Assembly: GCA_900752065.1 (NCBI GenBank)
Contig: CAADTT010000039.1
Location: forward strand, 1 to 64,000
DNA length: 64,000 nucleotides
Direction of reading: 5' to 3'
Origin: Lachnospiraceae bacterium
GTDB lineage: Bacteria; Bacillota; Clostridia; Lachnospirales; Lachnospiraceae
Part shown: positions 52,551 through 59,248 of the stretch, piece after piece
How the letters are laid out: each line of letters begins with the position of its first letter
Position numbering within the stretch: position 1 is the first letter of the stretch
Translations under genes and position numbers: made by a program
Notes under the pieces: model-generated
What the model saw: the letters and a program-made list of their open reading frames with translations, nothing else
What the model was told of the DNA's origin: nothing
The model's database searches: none

Positions 52551-52639
52551 ACAGAGCAGATCATAGCGATACTTACAGCATATATCGGAGACAAACAAAA
52601 GTAACCGCCCAAGCTGATGTGGCAAGCGGTTACTTTTTT
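52551..52639 (+). pseudogene. Decayed type I toxin copy with terminator hairpin
   Basis: After the STAS stop the same frame reads IIAILTAYIGDKQK and stops, matching the C-terminal pattern of the small hydrophobic peptide at 54041 (LIAYIESTKK). A hairpin with AAAAGTAACCGC (52597-52608) and GCGGTTACTTTTTT (52626-52639) follows, the same terminator as at the other toxin loci; it now ends the SpoIIE-STAS operon. The toxin start is missing. Confidence 0.6.
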
Positions 52640-52811
52640 GTACACTGGCTTAAAAAAGATACTGTGCAGGCAGACCTGGCTGATCAGATCAAGGCAGCGG
52701 GATTTTTTTGATGAGAACCTCCAGAAAGCGGCGGCAAAAAATGCCGCCAATGTATCGGGAACACCAATCAACGGCTGCGCCCCTCTGCCGCTGTCGGAAG
52801 TACAGGTTTGA
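52637..52811 (+). pseudogene. 3' remnant of an unrecognised gene, frameshifted at a T7 run
   Basis: One frame reads KKDTVQADLADQIKAAGFF and stops at a run of seven T at about 52704. Removing one T joins it to FDENLQKAAAKNAANVSG and INGCAPLPLSEVQV. The joined 50-residue tail looks like real protein, but I do not recognise its family. Probably the last part of a gene cut off by the toxin repeat. Confidence 0.35.
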
Positions 52812-52821
52812 TTCTTATAGT

Positions 52822-53688
52822 TTACTGCGGGGTATCTGACTTCCTGTAAAAAGCTTCCAGAGCCCTTCCGATAAATTCACTGGTCCCTTCTCCGGACACC
52901 CGGTCCTGCGCTCTCTGGATCTCCGGGTTTGTCCGATAAAAGTCCGCCATGTCAAGCATCATTTTTGACATATCTTTTATCTGGAAAAGCTGCCGGGAAA
53001 CAAAATCATATTCCCCTACGAGCTCCTTTACCTCAAAGGAATTTACATCGCAGCCTTTCTTTGCGGCCAGCTTTTTCATAACGGCCTCCATGCGGTTCTG
53101 GTATGCGGAAAAAACCTGCTGGTTAGAGGGATGCTTCATGGCATCCATCGCCTCGTCTTTGCTTCCGTACCACTCCACGATCTTCTGGAAATTTTTCTGT
53201 GCGTGCTCGCTTGACGCAGACTGAAGGAACTGTTTCTGGTATTCCTCCATGCTTCCGAATTTCTCAATGATGCGGGCTTTATAATCCTCTGTCATTTTAT
53301 CTGTCATTCCCTGGTACATTTCCTCCAGTTCGTTTTTGCCAAATACTTCAAAGTCCATTTTATTATCTCCTTTCAGAATGTCATCGATGCTGGCGATCAG
53401 GCGTTCCAGACGTTTCTTTTTCGCCATCAGCATGTTTCTTTGCATCTGTAAAATCTGGTTTCTGTCAAGAGCCGGTCTGTCCAGGATGGAACGAATCTCC
53501 TTCAAAGGCATATCAAATTCCCGGAAAAACAAGATCTGCTGTAAGGTTTCCAGCGCTTTATCGTCATAAAGTCGGTATCCTTTTTCACTCGTTTCTGTGG
53601 GTCTTAGAAGCCCGATCTCATCATAGTAGTGGAGCGTGCGCACGCTGATACCTGTGATATCTGATATTTCCTTTACTGTCCTCATCAT
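52822..53688 (-). CDS. MerR-family regulator with TipAS domain
   Basis: 288 residues from ATG 53688 (AGGAGGT six bases upstream); longer frame up to 53727 rejected. MerR DNA-binding domain with VKEISDITGISVRTLHYYDE and GYRLYDDKALETLQQI, a dimer helix, then a TipAS ligand domain (EEYQKQFLQSASSEHAQKNF, then a helical bundle). TipAS proteins bind thiopeptides or other drugs and activate resistance genes. Codes away from the toxin locus and converges on the STAS operon. Target unknown. Confidence 0.88.
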   Translation of the reverse strand: MMRTVKEISDITGISVRTLHYYDEIGLLRPTETSEKGYRLYDDKALETLQQILFFREFDMPLKEIRSILDRPALDRNQILQMQRNMLMAKKKRLERLIASIDDILKGDNKMDFEVFGKNELEEMYQGMTDKMTEDYKARIIEKFGSMEEYQKQFLQSASSEHAQKNFQKIVEWYGSKDEAMDAMKHPSNQQVFSAYQNRMEAVMKKLAAKKGCDVNSFEVKELVGEYDFVSRQLFQIKDMSKMMLDMADFYRTNPEIQRAQDRVSGEGTSEFIGRALEAFYRKSDTPQ

Positions 53689-54040
53689 CTGTGACCTCCT
53701 GTTCTTGATAAAGCTATCATACGCCATGACGTTCCGTGAGAGTCAAGAGGGAAATTCGGGTTGGCGGAAAACTTTTTGAAGACACAACATAAACAAAAAG
53801 AGAATGATAAAAATAAAATAAGAAACGATATTAAAATTTAGAGACATCAATGATAAGATAAAACAAGAGACACTATTTGAAAAACGGTAGGCGGTTAGTC
53901 CTGAGTTTACGAATTTTGTATAACAGAGGGACTGTGACCCTCTGATTACATACCTGAGTATGCAAGGAAGGGCGCCAGTGGCGCGCTTTCTGCATAGAAA
54001 TCTCTGTGAAAGAGAAATCTGGAGAGAGGAGGGCATACTT

Positions 54041-54133
54041 ATGAGTGATTTCGAAATATTGTATATAGTTATGATGATGATGACAATCATCATAACAGTT
54101 CTCATAGCGTATATCGAGAGTACAAAAAAGTAA
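54041..54133 (+). CDS. Small hydrophobic holin-like toxin (type I TA)
   Basis: 30 residues: a short acidic start MSDFEILYIV, one hydrophobic helix rich in Met and Ile (to about residue 23), and a charged tail IESTKK. Good ribosome site GAGAGGAGG 8 bases upstream and a structured leader of at least 100 bases (hairpins around 53925-53945 and 53966-53985). The stop codon falls inside the terminator stem. Size, shape and layout match Firmicutes type I toxins, which depolarise membranes and are silenced by an antisense RNA. An antisense promoter is visible just downstream. Confidence 0.75.
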   Translation: MSDFEILYIVMMMMTIIITVLIAYIESTKK

Positions 54134-54170
54134 CCGCCCCTAGCCCAAGGTTGTCGGTTACTTTTTTGTA
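54121..54170. terminator. Bidirectional terminator shared by toxin and antitoxin RNA
   Basis: 16-bp perfect stem (TACAAAAAAGTAACCG with its complement at 54155-54170) around an 18-base loop. A-rich on one side and T-rich on the other, so it can stop transcription in both directions. Related hairpins occur at 52597, 55534 and 57972. Confidence 0.8.
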
Positions 54171-54217
54171 ACTCATCAAATTTGGATTAACCGTCTATCG
54201 GTAGTGTCTCTTTTCAT
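54121..54217 (-). ncRNA. Candidate type I antitoxin RNA, copy 1
   Basis: Minus-strand promoter TTGACA (54247-54252 on + as TGTCAA), 17-base spacer, TACCAT (54224-54229). Start expected about 54217, end at the shared hairpin, so about 97 bases. It is antisense to the last codons and terminator of the toxin at 54041, the layout of txpA/ratA- or fst-type systems. The promoter block of 40 bases is repeated without change at 55631-55670. Confidence 0.6.
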
Positions 54218-54263
54218 ATATTTATGGTAACAAAAATATGCTGGATTGTCAAATGCTTTTTCG
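54129..54263. repeat. Direct repeat copy 1 (antitoxin gene), left of rhuM
   Basis: About 135 bases resembling 55539-55670. The last 40 bases (54224-54263) are identical to 55631-55670; the rest differs by scattered changes, some of which keep the hairpin paired. The two copies lie on either side of the rhuM gene. Confidence 0.85.
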
Positions 54264-54365
54264 GTACTGGTACAGAGGCGATCACTTTGTGGCCGTGGGG
54301 ATGATGCTTTCTGTGACTGGAACCTGATCTTGGCTAAGCAGGATGGGCGGAAGTTTTTGATGCGA

Positions 54366-55412
54366 TCAGGGTTTTCTGGCATGATCTTTTGCTTTTTCTT
54401 CAAGTTCCAGCATATATTTATCAAAGTCAGACAGGAACAGCTCATCCTGAATTATTCGATACTTTTCAAATTCTGTTTCTGCATGAAGTTTTGCAATCTC
54501 TGCAGAAACTTTTCCGGCATCTTTCAGCAAACCATACTCAAACATTTCAATAAACCCGTTTAATCTTGTCTCCCAATCCTGCATAGTCAGAGGGATATGG
54601 CGCAGTGTCATACTCTCTGCAAAATCAAGATACGCAGATACCATACGGTTCAGTTGTCCCATTTCAAACTCGGACAGATAATTCTTGGCGATCGTCACAT
54701 CACTTTTTTTAATTTTTCCATCCGGAGCGTCTGCCCAAGTAGTAAGGCCCATATGTTCTTTTTTATGGTCAGCCCGCTCGACAATCAATTCAGCGGCAGT
54801 ATGCCCATGAACAGCAAAATGCATTTTATTTTGTACGGTTGCATAAAAACGCTTTGTCGCAACTGAATTTTTATCATAATCTATGGCTGTTGCGTATAGA
54901 TCCGTGACTTTTTGATAGAATTTTCTCTCACTTGCACGTATCTCACGAATACGCTCAAGCTGCTCGTCAAAGTATTTTTCAGTCAGATAGGTTCCTCTTT
55001 TAATGCGCTCAACATCCATTACCCAACCCTTAATGGTATAATTCTTCGCAATCTGATTAACCCACTTGCGGAACTGAACAGCCCTCTCAGAATTTACTTT
55101 AAAACCAACGGCAATGATCATTTCTAATGAATAATGATTGGTGTTATAGCATTTCCCATCCTCCGCAGTTATCCGAAATTTTCGGATAACTGAATTTTCC
55201 TGTAATTCACTATCATTAAAAATTTTTTTGATATGATAATTAATCGTACGCACATCAACATCATAAAGTATTGCCATCATCCGTTGTGTCAGCCAGATGT
55301 TCTCATCCTCATAGCGCATTTCCATGCGGTTTTCCTCTTCGCCTACAGAAGCAATATATGTTAAATATTCTGCTGCACTAGAACGGATCATACTCTCTTT
55401 TTTTTCAGACAT
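54366..55412 (-). CDS. rhuM: RhuM-family protein
   Basis: 348 residues. Starts MSEKKESMIRSSAAEYLTYI; family pattern IWLTQRMMAILYDVDVRTIN, then NHYSLEMIIAVGFKVNSERA and VQFRKWVNQIAKNYTIKGWV. RhuM proteins often occur on genomic islands and near defence genes; their biochemical role is not established, and a DNA-binding HTH plus a toxin-like C-terminal part have been proposed. AAAGGAG lies before the ATG. It stands alone between two copies of the antitoxin RNA repeat, as if carried in on a repeat-flanked segment. Confidence 0.9.
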   Translation of the reverse strand: MSEKKESMIRSSAAEYLTYIASVGEEENRMEMRYEDENIWLTQRMMAILYDVDVRTINYHIKKIFNDSELQENSVIRKFRITAEDGKCYNTNHYSLEMIIAVGFKVNSERAVQFRKWVNQIAKNYTIKGWVMDVERIKRGTYLTEKYFDEQLERIREIRASERKFYQKVTDLYATAIDYDKNSVATKRFYATVQNKMHFAVHGHTAAELIVERADHKKEHMGLTTWADAPDGKIKKSDVTIAKNYLSEFEMGQLNRMVSAYLDFAESMTLRHIPLTMQDWETRLNGFIEMFEYGLLKDAGKVSAEIAKLHAETEFEKYRIIQDELFLSDFDKYMLELEEKAKDHARKP

Positions 55413-55533
55413 TAGAATTCTCCTTTCTGGATTCTATGGTGAATCATCGCTTATATGTTTGGCAATTAAATATTCCCTGTCGCGGAGGTTGTCAAATGAC
55501 GCCGGCAGCCGCTCAGTTCGTTGCCATGGAAAT

Positions 55534-55624
55534 AAAAAGTAACCGCCCCTTCGCTAAGGCTGTCGGTTACTTTTGTCATTCATCAAATTGGGACGAACCA
55601 CCTATCAATGCTGTCTCTTTTTGC
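55534..55624 (-). ncRNA. Candidate antitoxin RNA, copy 2 (orphan)
   Basis: Same promoter (TGTCAA at 55654-55659, ATGGTA at 55631-55636 on +, 17-base spacer) and same terminator-type hairpin (AAAAAGTAACCG at 55534-55545 with CGGTTACTTTT at 55564-55574). No intact toxin lies opposite: the frame that ends in the hairpin reads RSVRCHGNKK with no hydrophobic helix. It may act in trans on the toxin at 54041. Confidence 0.5.
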
Positions 55625-55670
55625 ATATTAATGGTAACAAAAATATGCTGGATTGTCAAATGCTTTTTCG
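55539..55670. repeat. Direct repeat copy 2 (antitoxin gene), right of rhuM
   Basis: Partner of 54129-54263; identical over the final 40 bases. The pair brackets about 1.3 kb containing only rhuM. Confidence 0.85.
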
Positions 55671-55695
55671 CTCTGAAAAAGTGTGGAGCGTCCCA

Positions 55696-55858
55696 TCAGT
55701 TACAGTTCAGCCAGGGGCTGAACTGTAACATGTTTTTTTCGTTAAAGTTTACGTTGGTTACCGTTGTAAAAAGTCCCTTCAGCATTACTTTGTGGGTGTC
55801 TGTGCCGGGGTATGCCCGCGGTCTGCTCACATTGAAAACAGAACATGTTGTTATCCAT
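55696..55858 (-). pseudogene. hcp: Remnant of hydroxylamine reductase (hybrid cluster protein) gene
   Basis: From ATG 55858 the minus strand reads MDNNMFCFQCEQTAG, the N-terminus of Hcp with the first two cluster cysteines. One base off frame it continues THKVMLKGLFTTVTNVNFNE, which matches the Hcp region normally about 60 residues further on (the FTTITNVNF strand-helix). An internal deletion with frame change and the loss of everything after about 55696 leave a nonfunctional gene. The RBS (CAGGAG) and about 250 bases of 5' region up to the BceR-type promoter remain. It would have handled NO or hydroxylamine stress. Confidence 0.7.
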
Positions 55859-56083
55859 TTTAAAAATCTCCTGTAGATGGTAAATTTTTTCGTTGAATAT
55901 TTCCTTGACGTTGCATCCCGATTAAACACTTCTAAACAGAGAAAGTATGTTGTATTTCCAACGGAACAAACCATATGAAAAAATTTAAAACGGTGAAAGG
56001 ATGGGAAGCTGTCTGGCAGAATCACGAAGGCGCAGATTGAGACGGCCAGGCCGTAAGAATATGGATCAGGAATTTTGTTTTTG

Positions 56084-56112
56084 TTTTCATATGCCTGGCG
56101 CCATGTTATACT
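56084..56112 (+). promoter_or_regulatory. Promoter of the BceRS-type pair
   Basis: TTTTCA (56084-56089), 17-base spacer, TATACT (56107-56112). A site AGGAGGGG lies just before the ATG at 56158. The 5' region has no further gene. Confidence 0.5.
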
Positions 56113-56157
56113 AATAGAATGATACAGGAGCTACAGATAAGGATTCAGGAGGGGATT

Positions 56158-56829
56158 ATGTACAGAATATTGATCGTAGAGGATGATATGACGATTGCAA
56201 ATGCCGTCAGAAAGCACATGGAAGGCTGGGGTTATGAGGTGCGCTGCGCAGAGGATTTTAAAAATGTGCTGGCAGAGTTCGCTTCCTTTTCACCGCAGCT
56301 TGTTTTACTGGATATTTCCCTGCCCTTTTTCAACGGTTATCACTGGTGCAGCCAGATCCGGCAGATCTCCCGTGTTCCCGTGATCTTCCTGTCATCGGCT
56401 TCCGACAATATGAATATCGTGATGGCGATCAACATGGGCGGAGATGATTTTGTGGCGAAGCCCTTTGATCTGAATGTATTGATGGCGAAGGTGCAGGCGA
56501 TGCTGCGGCGCACCTATGATTTCGGAGGGCAGACGGGGCTTTTTGAGCATCGGGGCGTGATCCTGAATCTCTCGGATGCTACCGTGTTTTATGATGGCAG
56601 CAGGGTGGAGCTGACGAAAAATGAGTTTAAGATCTTACAGATCCTGATGGAACAGAAGGGCAATGTGGTGAGCCGTGACAAGATCATGACAAGGCTCTGG
56701 GAGTCGGACAGCTATGTGGATGACAATACCCTGACCGTCAATGTGACACGCCTCCGGAAGAAGCTGGAGGAAGCGGGGGTGAAGGGCTTTATCACGACAA
56801 AGAAAGGGATCGGATATCTGATCGGATGA
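56158..56829 (+). CDS. BceR-like OmpR-family response regulator
   Basis: 223 residues from ATG 56158 (strong AGGAGGGG; frame up to 56119 rejected). Receiver with VEDD, phospho-acceptor Asp52 in LLDISLPFFNGY and Lys in VAKPFDLNVL; winged-helix domain ending LRKKLEEAGVKGFITTKKGIGYLIG. Its TGA overlaps the kinase ATG. Such regulators drive an adjacent BceAB ABC transporter in response to peptide antibiotics, and a matching operator exists upstream of the transporter at 58347. Confidence 0.9.
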   Translation: MYRILIVEDDMTIANAVRKHMEGWGYEVRCAEDFKNVLAEFASFSPQLVLLDISLPFFNGYHWCSQIRQISRVPVIFLSSASDNMNIVMAINMGGDDFVAKPFDLNVLMAKVQAMLRRTYDFGGQTGLFEHRGVILNLSDATVFYDGSRVELTKNEFKILQILMEQKGNVVSRDKIMTRLWESDSYVDDNTLTVNVTRLRKKLEEAGVKGFITTKKGIGYLIG

Positions 56830-57839
56830 TAATGGAAAGAAATATGAAAGATATGACAGCCTATTTGAAAATGAATAAAAAGGGGATCGTGCTGATGGCG
56901 CTGTGGATCGCCGTATTCCTGACGGTTTTTGCACTTTCGGATTTGCCGCTCGGTGCGGTGGGGTATGGTCTGCTTCTGTTTAGCGTTATCGGTGGTATTT
57001 ATATCCTGCTTGATTACCGGAGGTTTTCTGTCCATCGGGCGCAGCTTGCGGAGGCGAAGAAATATGCGGGGATTACGCTTGAGAAGATTCCGGCTGCGGA
57101 AAATCCTGTGGAAGAACAATACCGGGAGCTTTTAGAAGAGGTCTTCCGGCAGAAATGCAAGGCAGAGTCCGAGTATGACAGCCGCTATACAGAGATGATG
57201 GACTACTATACCATGTGGGTGCATCAGATCAAGACGCCGATTGCGGCCATGCGGCTGCTTCTCCAGGCGGAGGACGTGCCGGATAAGGGAGAACTGGCGG
57301 AGCAGCTTTTTAAGACCGAGGAATATGTGGGGATGGTGCTGCAGTATCTGCGCATCGGTGATCTGGGCGCGGATCTGAAGATCCGGCAATACAGCCTGGA
57401 TGCCATCGTAAGGCAGGCAGTCAGAAAATACTCCGGAAGTTTTATCCGAAAGAGACTCAGTCTGGATTATCAGGAGCTGGGCGGTACGGTGATAACCGAT
57501 GAAAAATGGCTGGTCTTCGTAGTTGAGCAGATCCTTTCGAATGCCATCAAATATACCAGGAAAGGGAAGATCTCGATCTATATGGATGAGGAGTTTCCGA
57601 AGACTCTTGTGATCGAGGACACCGGGATCGGAATTGCCCAGGAGGATCTGCCGCGGATCTTTGAAAAGGGTTTTACCGGGTATAACGGGCGCACAGATAA
57701 GAAATCCACGGGAATCGGGCTGTACCTGTGCAAAAGCATCATGAATAAACTGAACCATGAGATCAGAATCACCTCTGTCGTGGGCGAAGGAACCCGGGTG
57801 GCGCTGGGGCTGGAGTCGGCGAAGCTGGAGGTGGATTAG
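56826..57839 (+). CDS. BceS-like intramembrane-sensing histidine kinase
   Basis: 337 residues. Two closely spaced membrane helices (about 20-38 and 41-62) with almost no outside loop, the mark of intramembrane-sensing kinases. DHp motif MWVHQIKTPIAAMRLLL with the His, then HATPase: N box VEQILSNAIKYT, IEDTGIGI, FEKGFTGYNGR, STGIGLYLCKSI. ATG at 56826 overlaps the regulator stop; ATGs at 56832 and 56844 are possible. Works with a BceAB-type transporter that serves as the actual sensor. Confidence 0.9.
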   Translation: MIMERNMKDMTAYLKMNKKGIVLMALWIAVFLTVFALSDLPLGAVGYGLLLFSVIGGIYILLDYRRFSVHRAQLAEAKKYAGITLEKIPAAENPVEEQYRELLEEVFRQKCKAESEYDSRYTEMMDYYTMWVHQIKTPIAAMRLLLQAEDVPDKGELAEQLFKTEEYVGMVLQYLRIGDLGADLKIRQYSLDAIVRQAVRKYSGSFIRKRLSLDYQELGGTVITDEKWLVFVVEQILSNAIKYTRKGKISIYMDEEFPKTLVIEDTGIGIAQEDLPRIFEKGFTGYNGRTDKKSTGIGLYLCKSIMNKLNHEIRITSVVGEGTRVALGLESAKLEVD

Positions 57840-57859
57840 AGAAAAGCAAAAAAATAAGG

Positions 57860-57888
57860 TTGAAAATTAGATATGATTGATTTATAAT
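57860..57888 (+). promoter_or_regulatory. Sigma-A promoter for candidate antitoxin RNA
   Basis: TTGAAA (57860-57865), 17-base spacer, TATAAT (57883-57888). It lies 20 bases after the kinase stop and no open frame follows, so it most likely drives a small RNA ending at the hairpin 57972-58017. Confidence 0.65.
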
Positions 57889-57894
57889 AAAAGA

Positions 57895-58017
57895 AATCAG
57901 GACGTTTATTAGTTAAAGTGTGCTGCCATAAAGCAGATACGGTTGCCCTGAAGCCAGATAGTTTATCAAAAAAAGTAACTGTTCAGTTTCTGAGGCTGAG
58001 GACAGTTACTTTTTTGT
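57895..58017 (+). ncRNA. Candidate antitoxin RNA for the minus-strand peptide at 58006-58116
   Basis: Expected start about 57895, end in a bidirectional hairpin (AAGTAACTGT with ACAGTTACTT, T run after). Length about 120 bases. It overlaps the last codons and terminator of the toxin gene on the other strand. Its 5' part (GTGCTGCCA, later ACGGTTGCCCT) also resembles the leader of the toxin mRNA, as inverted copies in the DNA. Confidence 0.55.
57972..58017. terminator. Bidirectional terminator
   Basis: Stem AAAAAAGTAACTGT with ACAGTTACTTTTTT around an 18-19 base loop; works in both directions for the convergent small RNA and toxin mRNA. Confidence 0.8.
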
Positions 58018-58116
58018 ATGCTTTCCGTTTTCGTAACCCAGTTTATAAGCTGCACCACAGAGAATACTAATGATGGCAACTATGTAATAAACCGATTGTA
58101 AAGAAATCGTTATCAT
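58006..58116 (-). CDS. Small hydrophobic peptide, type I toxin-like
   Basis: 36 residues: MITISLQSVYYIVAII, a hydrophobic helix to about residue 24 with one Cys, then a charged tail ending NGKHTKK like the peptide at 54041. RBS GAGAGGAGG 10 bases before the ATG. Leader of about 100 bases from a consensus promoter. Stop codon lies in the terminator stem, as at 54041. Likely a membrane-acting toxin. Confidence 0.7.
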   Translation of the reverse strand: MITISLQSVYYIVAIISILCGAAYKLGYENGKHTKK

Positions 58117-58225
58117 GTGTGAAGTACCTCCTCTCGTAGATTCCCTGAATGGGTTTCTATGATAAACAGAGCTTGTACTCTCTGAAGGAGGGCAACCGTC
58201 CTACCGCACTTGGCAGCACATATAC

Positions 58226-58254
58226 AGTATAAAATCAAAAGAGATGATTGTCAA
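58226..58254 (-). promoter_or_regulatory. Consensus promoter of the minus-strand toxin
   Basis: On the minus strand: TTGACA (58254-58249), 17-base spacer, TATACT (58231-58226). A near-perfect sigma-A promoter; start about 58219. Confidence 0.8.
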
Positions 58255-58272
58255 CGAGAATCATCTCTTTTT
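58240..58272 (+). terminator. Intrinsic terminator before the BceAB-type operon
   Basis: 10-bp stem AGAGATGATT with its complement, 9-base loop, then TTTT. Shields the transporter genes from transcription coming from the left. It overlaps the toxin promoter on the other strand. Confidence 0.7.
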
Positions 58273-58346
58273 CTGTAGAATCAGAACAAGATTAAACAAT
58301 GAGAGAAATCCAAAAATGTTTTGTGCAGAGGGCGAGCACCTATATT

Positions 58347-58423
58347 CCTTACAAAAATGTAAGGTTACCCCAGGGAATTGTAAGCCAGAGAAATGGCAGA
58401 ACAGTTCCCTGTTTTGTTATACT
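58347..58423 (+). promoter_or_regulatory. BceR-type operator and extended -10 promoter
   Basis: Perfect 18-bp palindrome CCTTACA-AAAA-TGTAAGG (58347-58364), matching the TNACA-N4-TGTAA form bound by BceR-type regulators. An extended -10 (TGTTATACT, 58415-58423) follows with no clear -35, as for an activated promoter. It controls the downstream ABC transporter. Confidence 0.75.
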
Positions 58424-58480
58424 CTTAGCAGAAACACAGATCAGCCGCGGCGGTTTATCATGTATGAGGAGGATTATGAT

Positions 58481-59248
58481 ATGGTGATTTTAGAGGTGCA
58501 TAATTTAAAGAAAACGTATATCCCGAGATTTGGCGGGAATCAGGTGCAGGCGTTGAAGAATGTCTCTTTTTCTGTTGAGGAGGGGGAGTATGTGGCGATC
58601 ATGGGCGAGTCGGGTTCCGGTAAGACAACGCTTTTAAATATTTTGGCGGCGCTGGATAAGCCCACCAGCGGCGAGGTGCTGCTGAACGGGAGAGAGATCA
58701 CGGAGATCGGAGAAAGGGAGATCTCGTCATTTAGAAGGGAAAACCTGGGGTTCGTGTTCCAGGACTTCAACCTGCTGGATACCTTTTCCCTGAAGGACAA
58801 TATCTTTCTGCCCCTGGTGCTTTCCGGAAAGCATTACGAGGAGATGAACCGGAGGCTTACGCCGATCGCGGAAAAGCTGGGGATCACGGATATTCTGGCG
58901 AAATACCCCTATGAGGTGTCCGGCGGACAGAAACAGAGGGCAGCAGTGGCACGGGCGCTGATCACAAATCCAAGACTGGTGCTGGCGGACGAGCCGACGG
59001 GAGCCCTGGATTCCCGTGCCACGGAAGGGCTTCTGAGGATCTTCGGGGAGATCAACAATGACGGGCAGACGATCCTGATGGTGACCCACAGCATCAAGGC
59101 TGCGAGTCATGCGAAGAGGGTTCTTTTTATCAAGGACGGAGAAGTGTTCCATCAGATCTACCGGGCATCCATGACAGAGGATGAGATGTATCAGAAAATA
59201 TCGGATACGCTCACCGTGCTTGCGACAGGTGGTGATAGGGATGAGTAG
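58481..59248 (+). CDS. BceA-like ABC transporter ATPase
   Basis: 255 residues from ATG 58481 (AGGAGG upstream; the long frame from 58244 includes the operator and is rejected). Walker A GESGSGKTT, Q loop VFQDFNLLD, signature VSGGQKQR, Walker B LVLADEPTGALD, His switch MVTHSI. MacB/BceA class. Overlaps the permease start by 8 bases. Confidence 0.93.
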   Translation: MVILEVHNLKKTYIPRFGGNQVQALKNVSFSVEEGEYVAIMGESGSGKTTLLNILAALDKPTSGEVLLNGREITEIGEREISSFRRENLGFVFQDFNLLDTFSLKDNIFLPLVLSGKHYEEMNRRLTPIAEKLGITDILAKYPYEVSGGQKQRAAVARALITNPRLVLADEPTGALDSRATEGLLRIFGEINNDGQTILMVTHSIKAASHAKRVLFIKDGEVFHQIYRASMTEDEMYQKISDTLTVLATGGDRDE

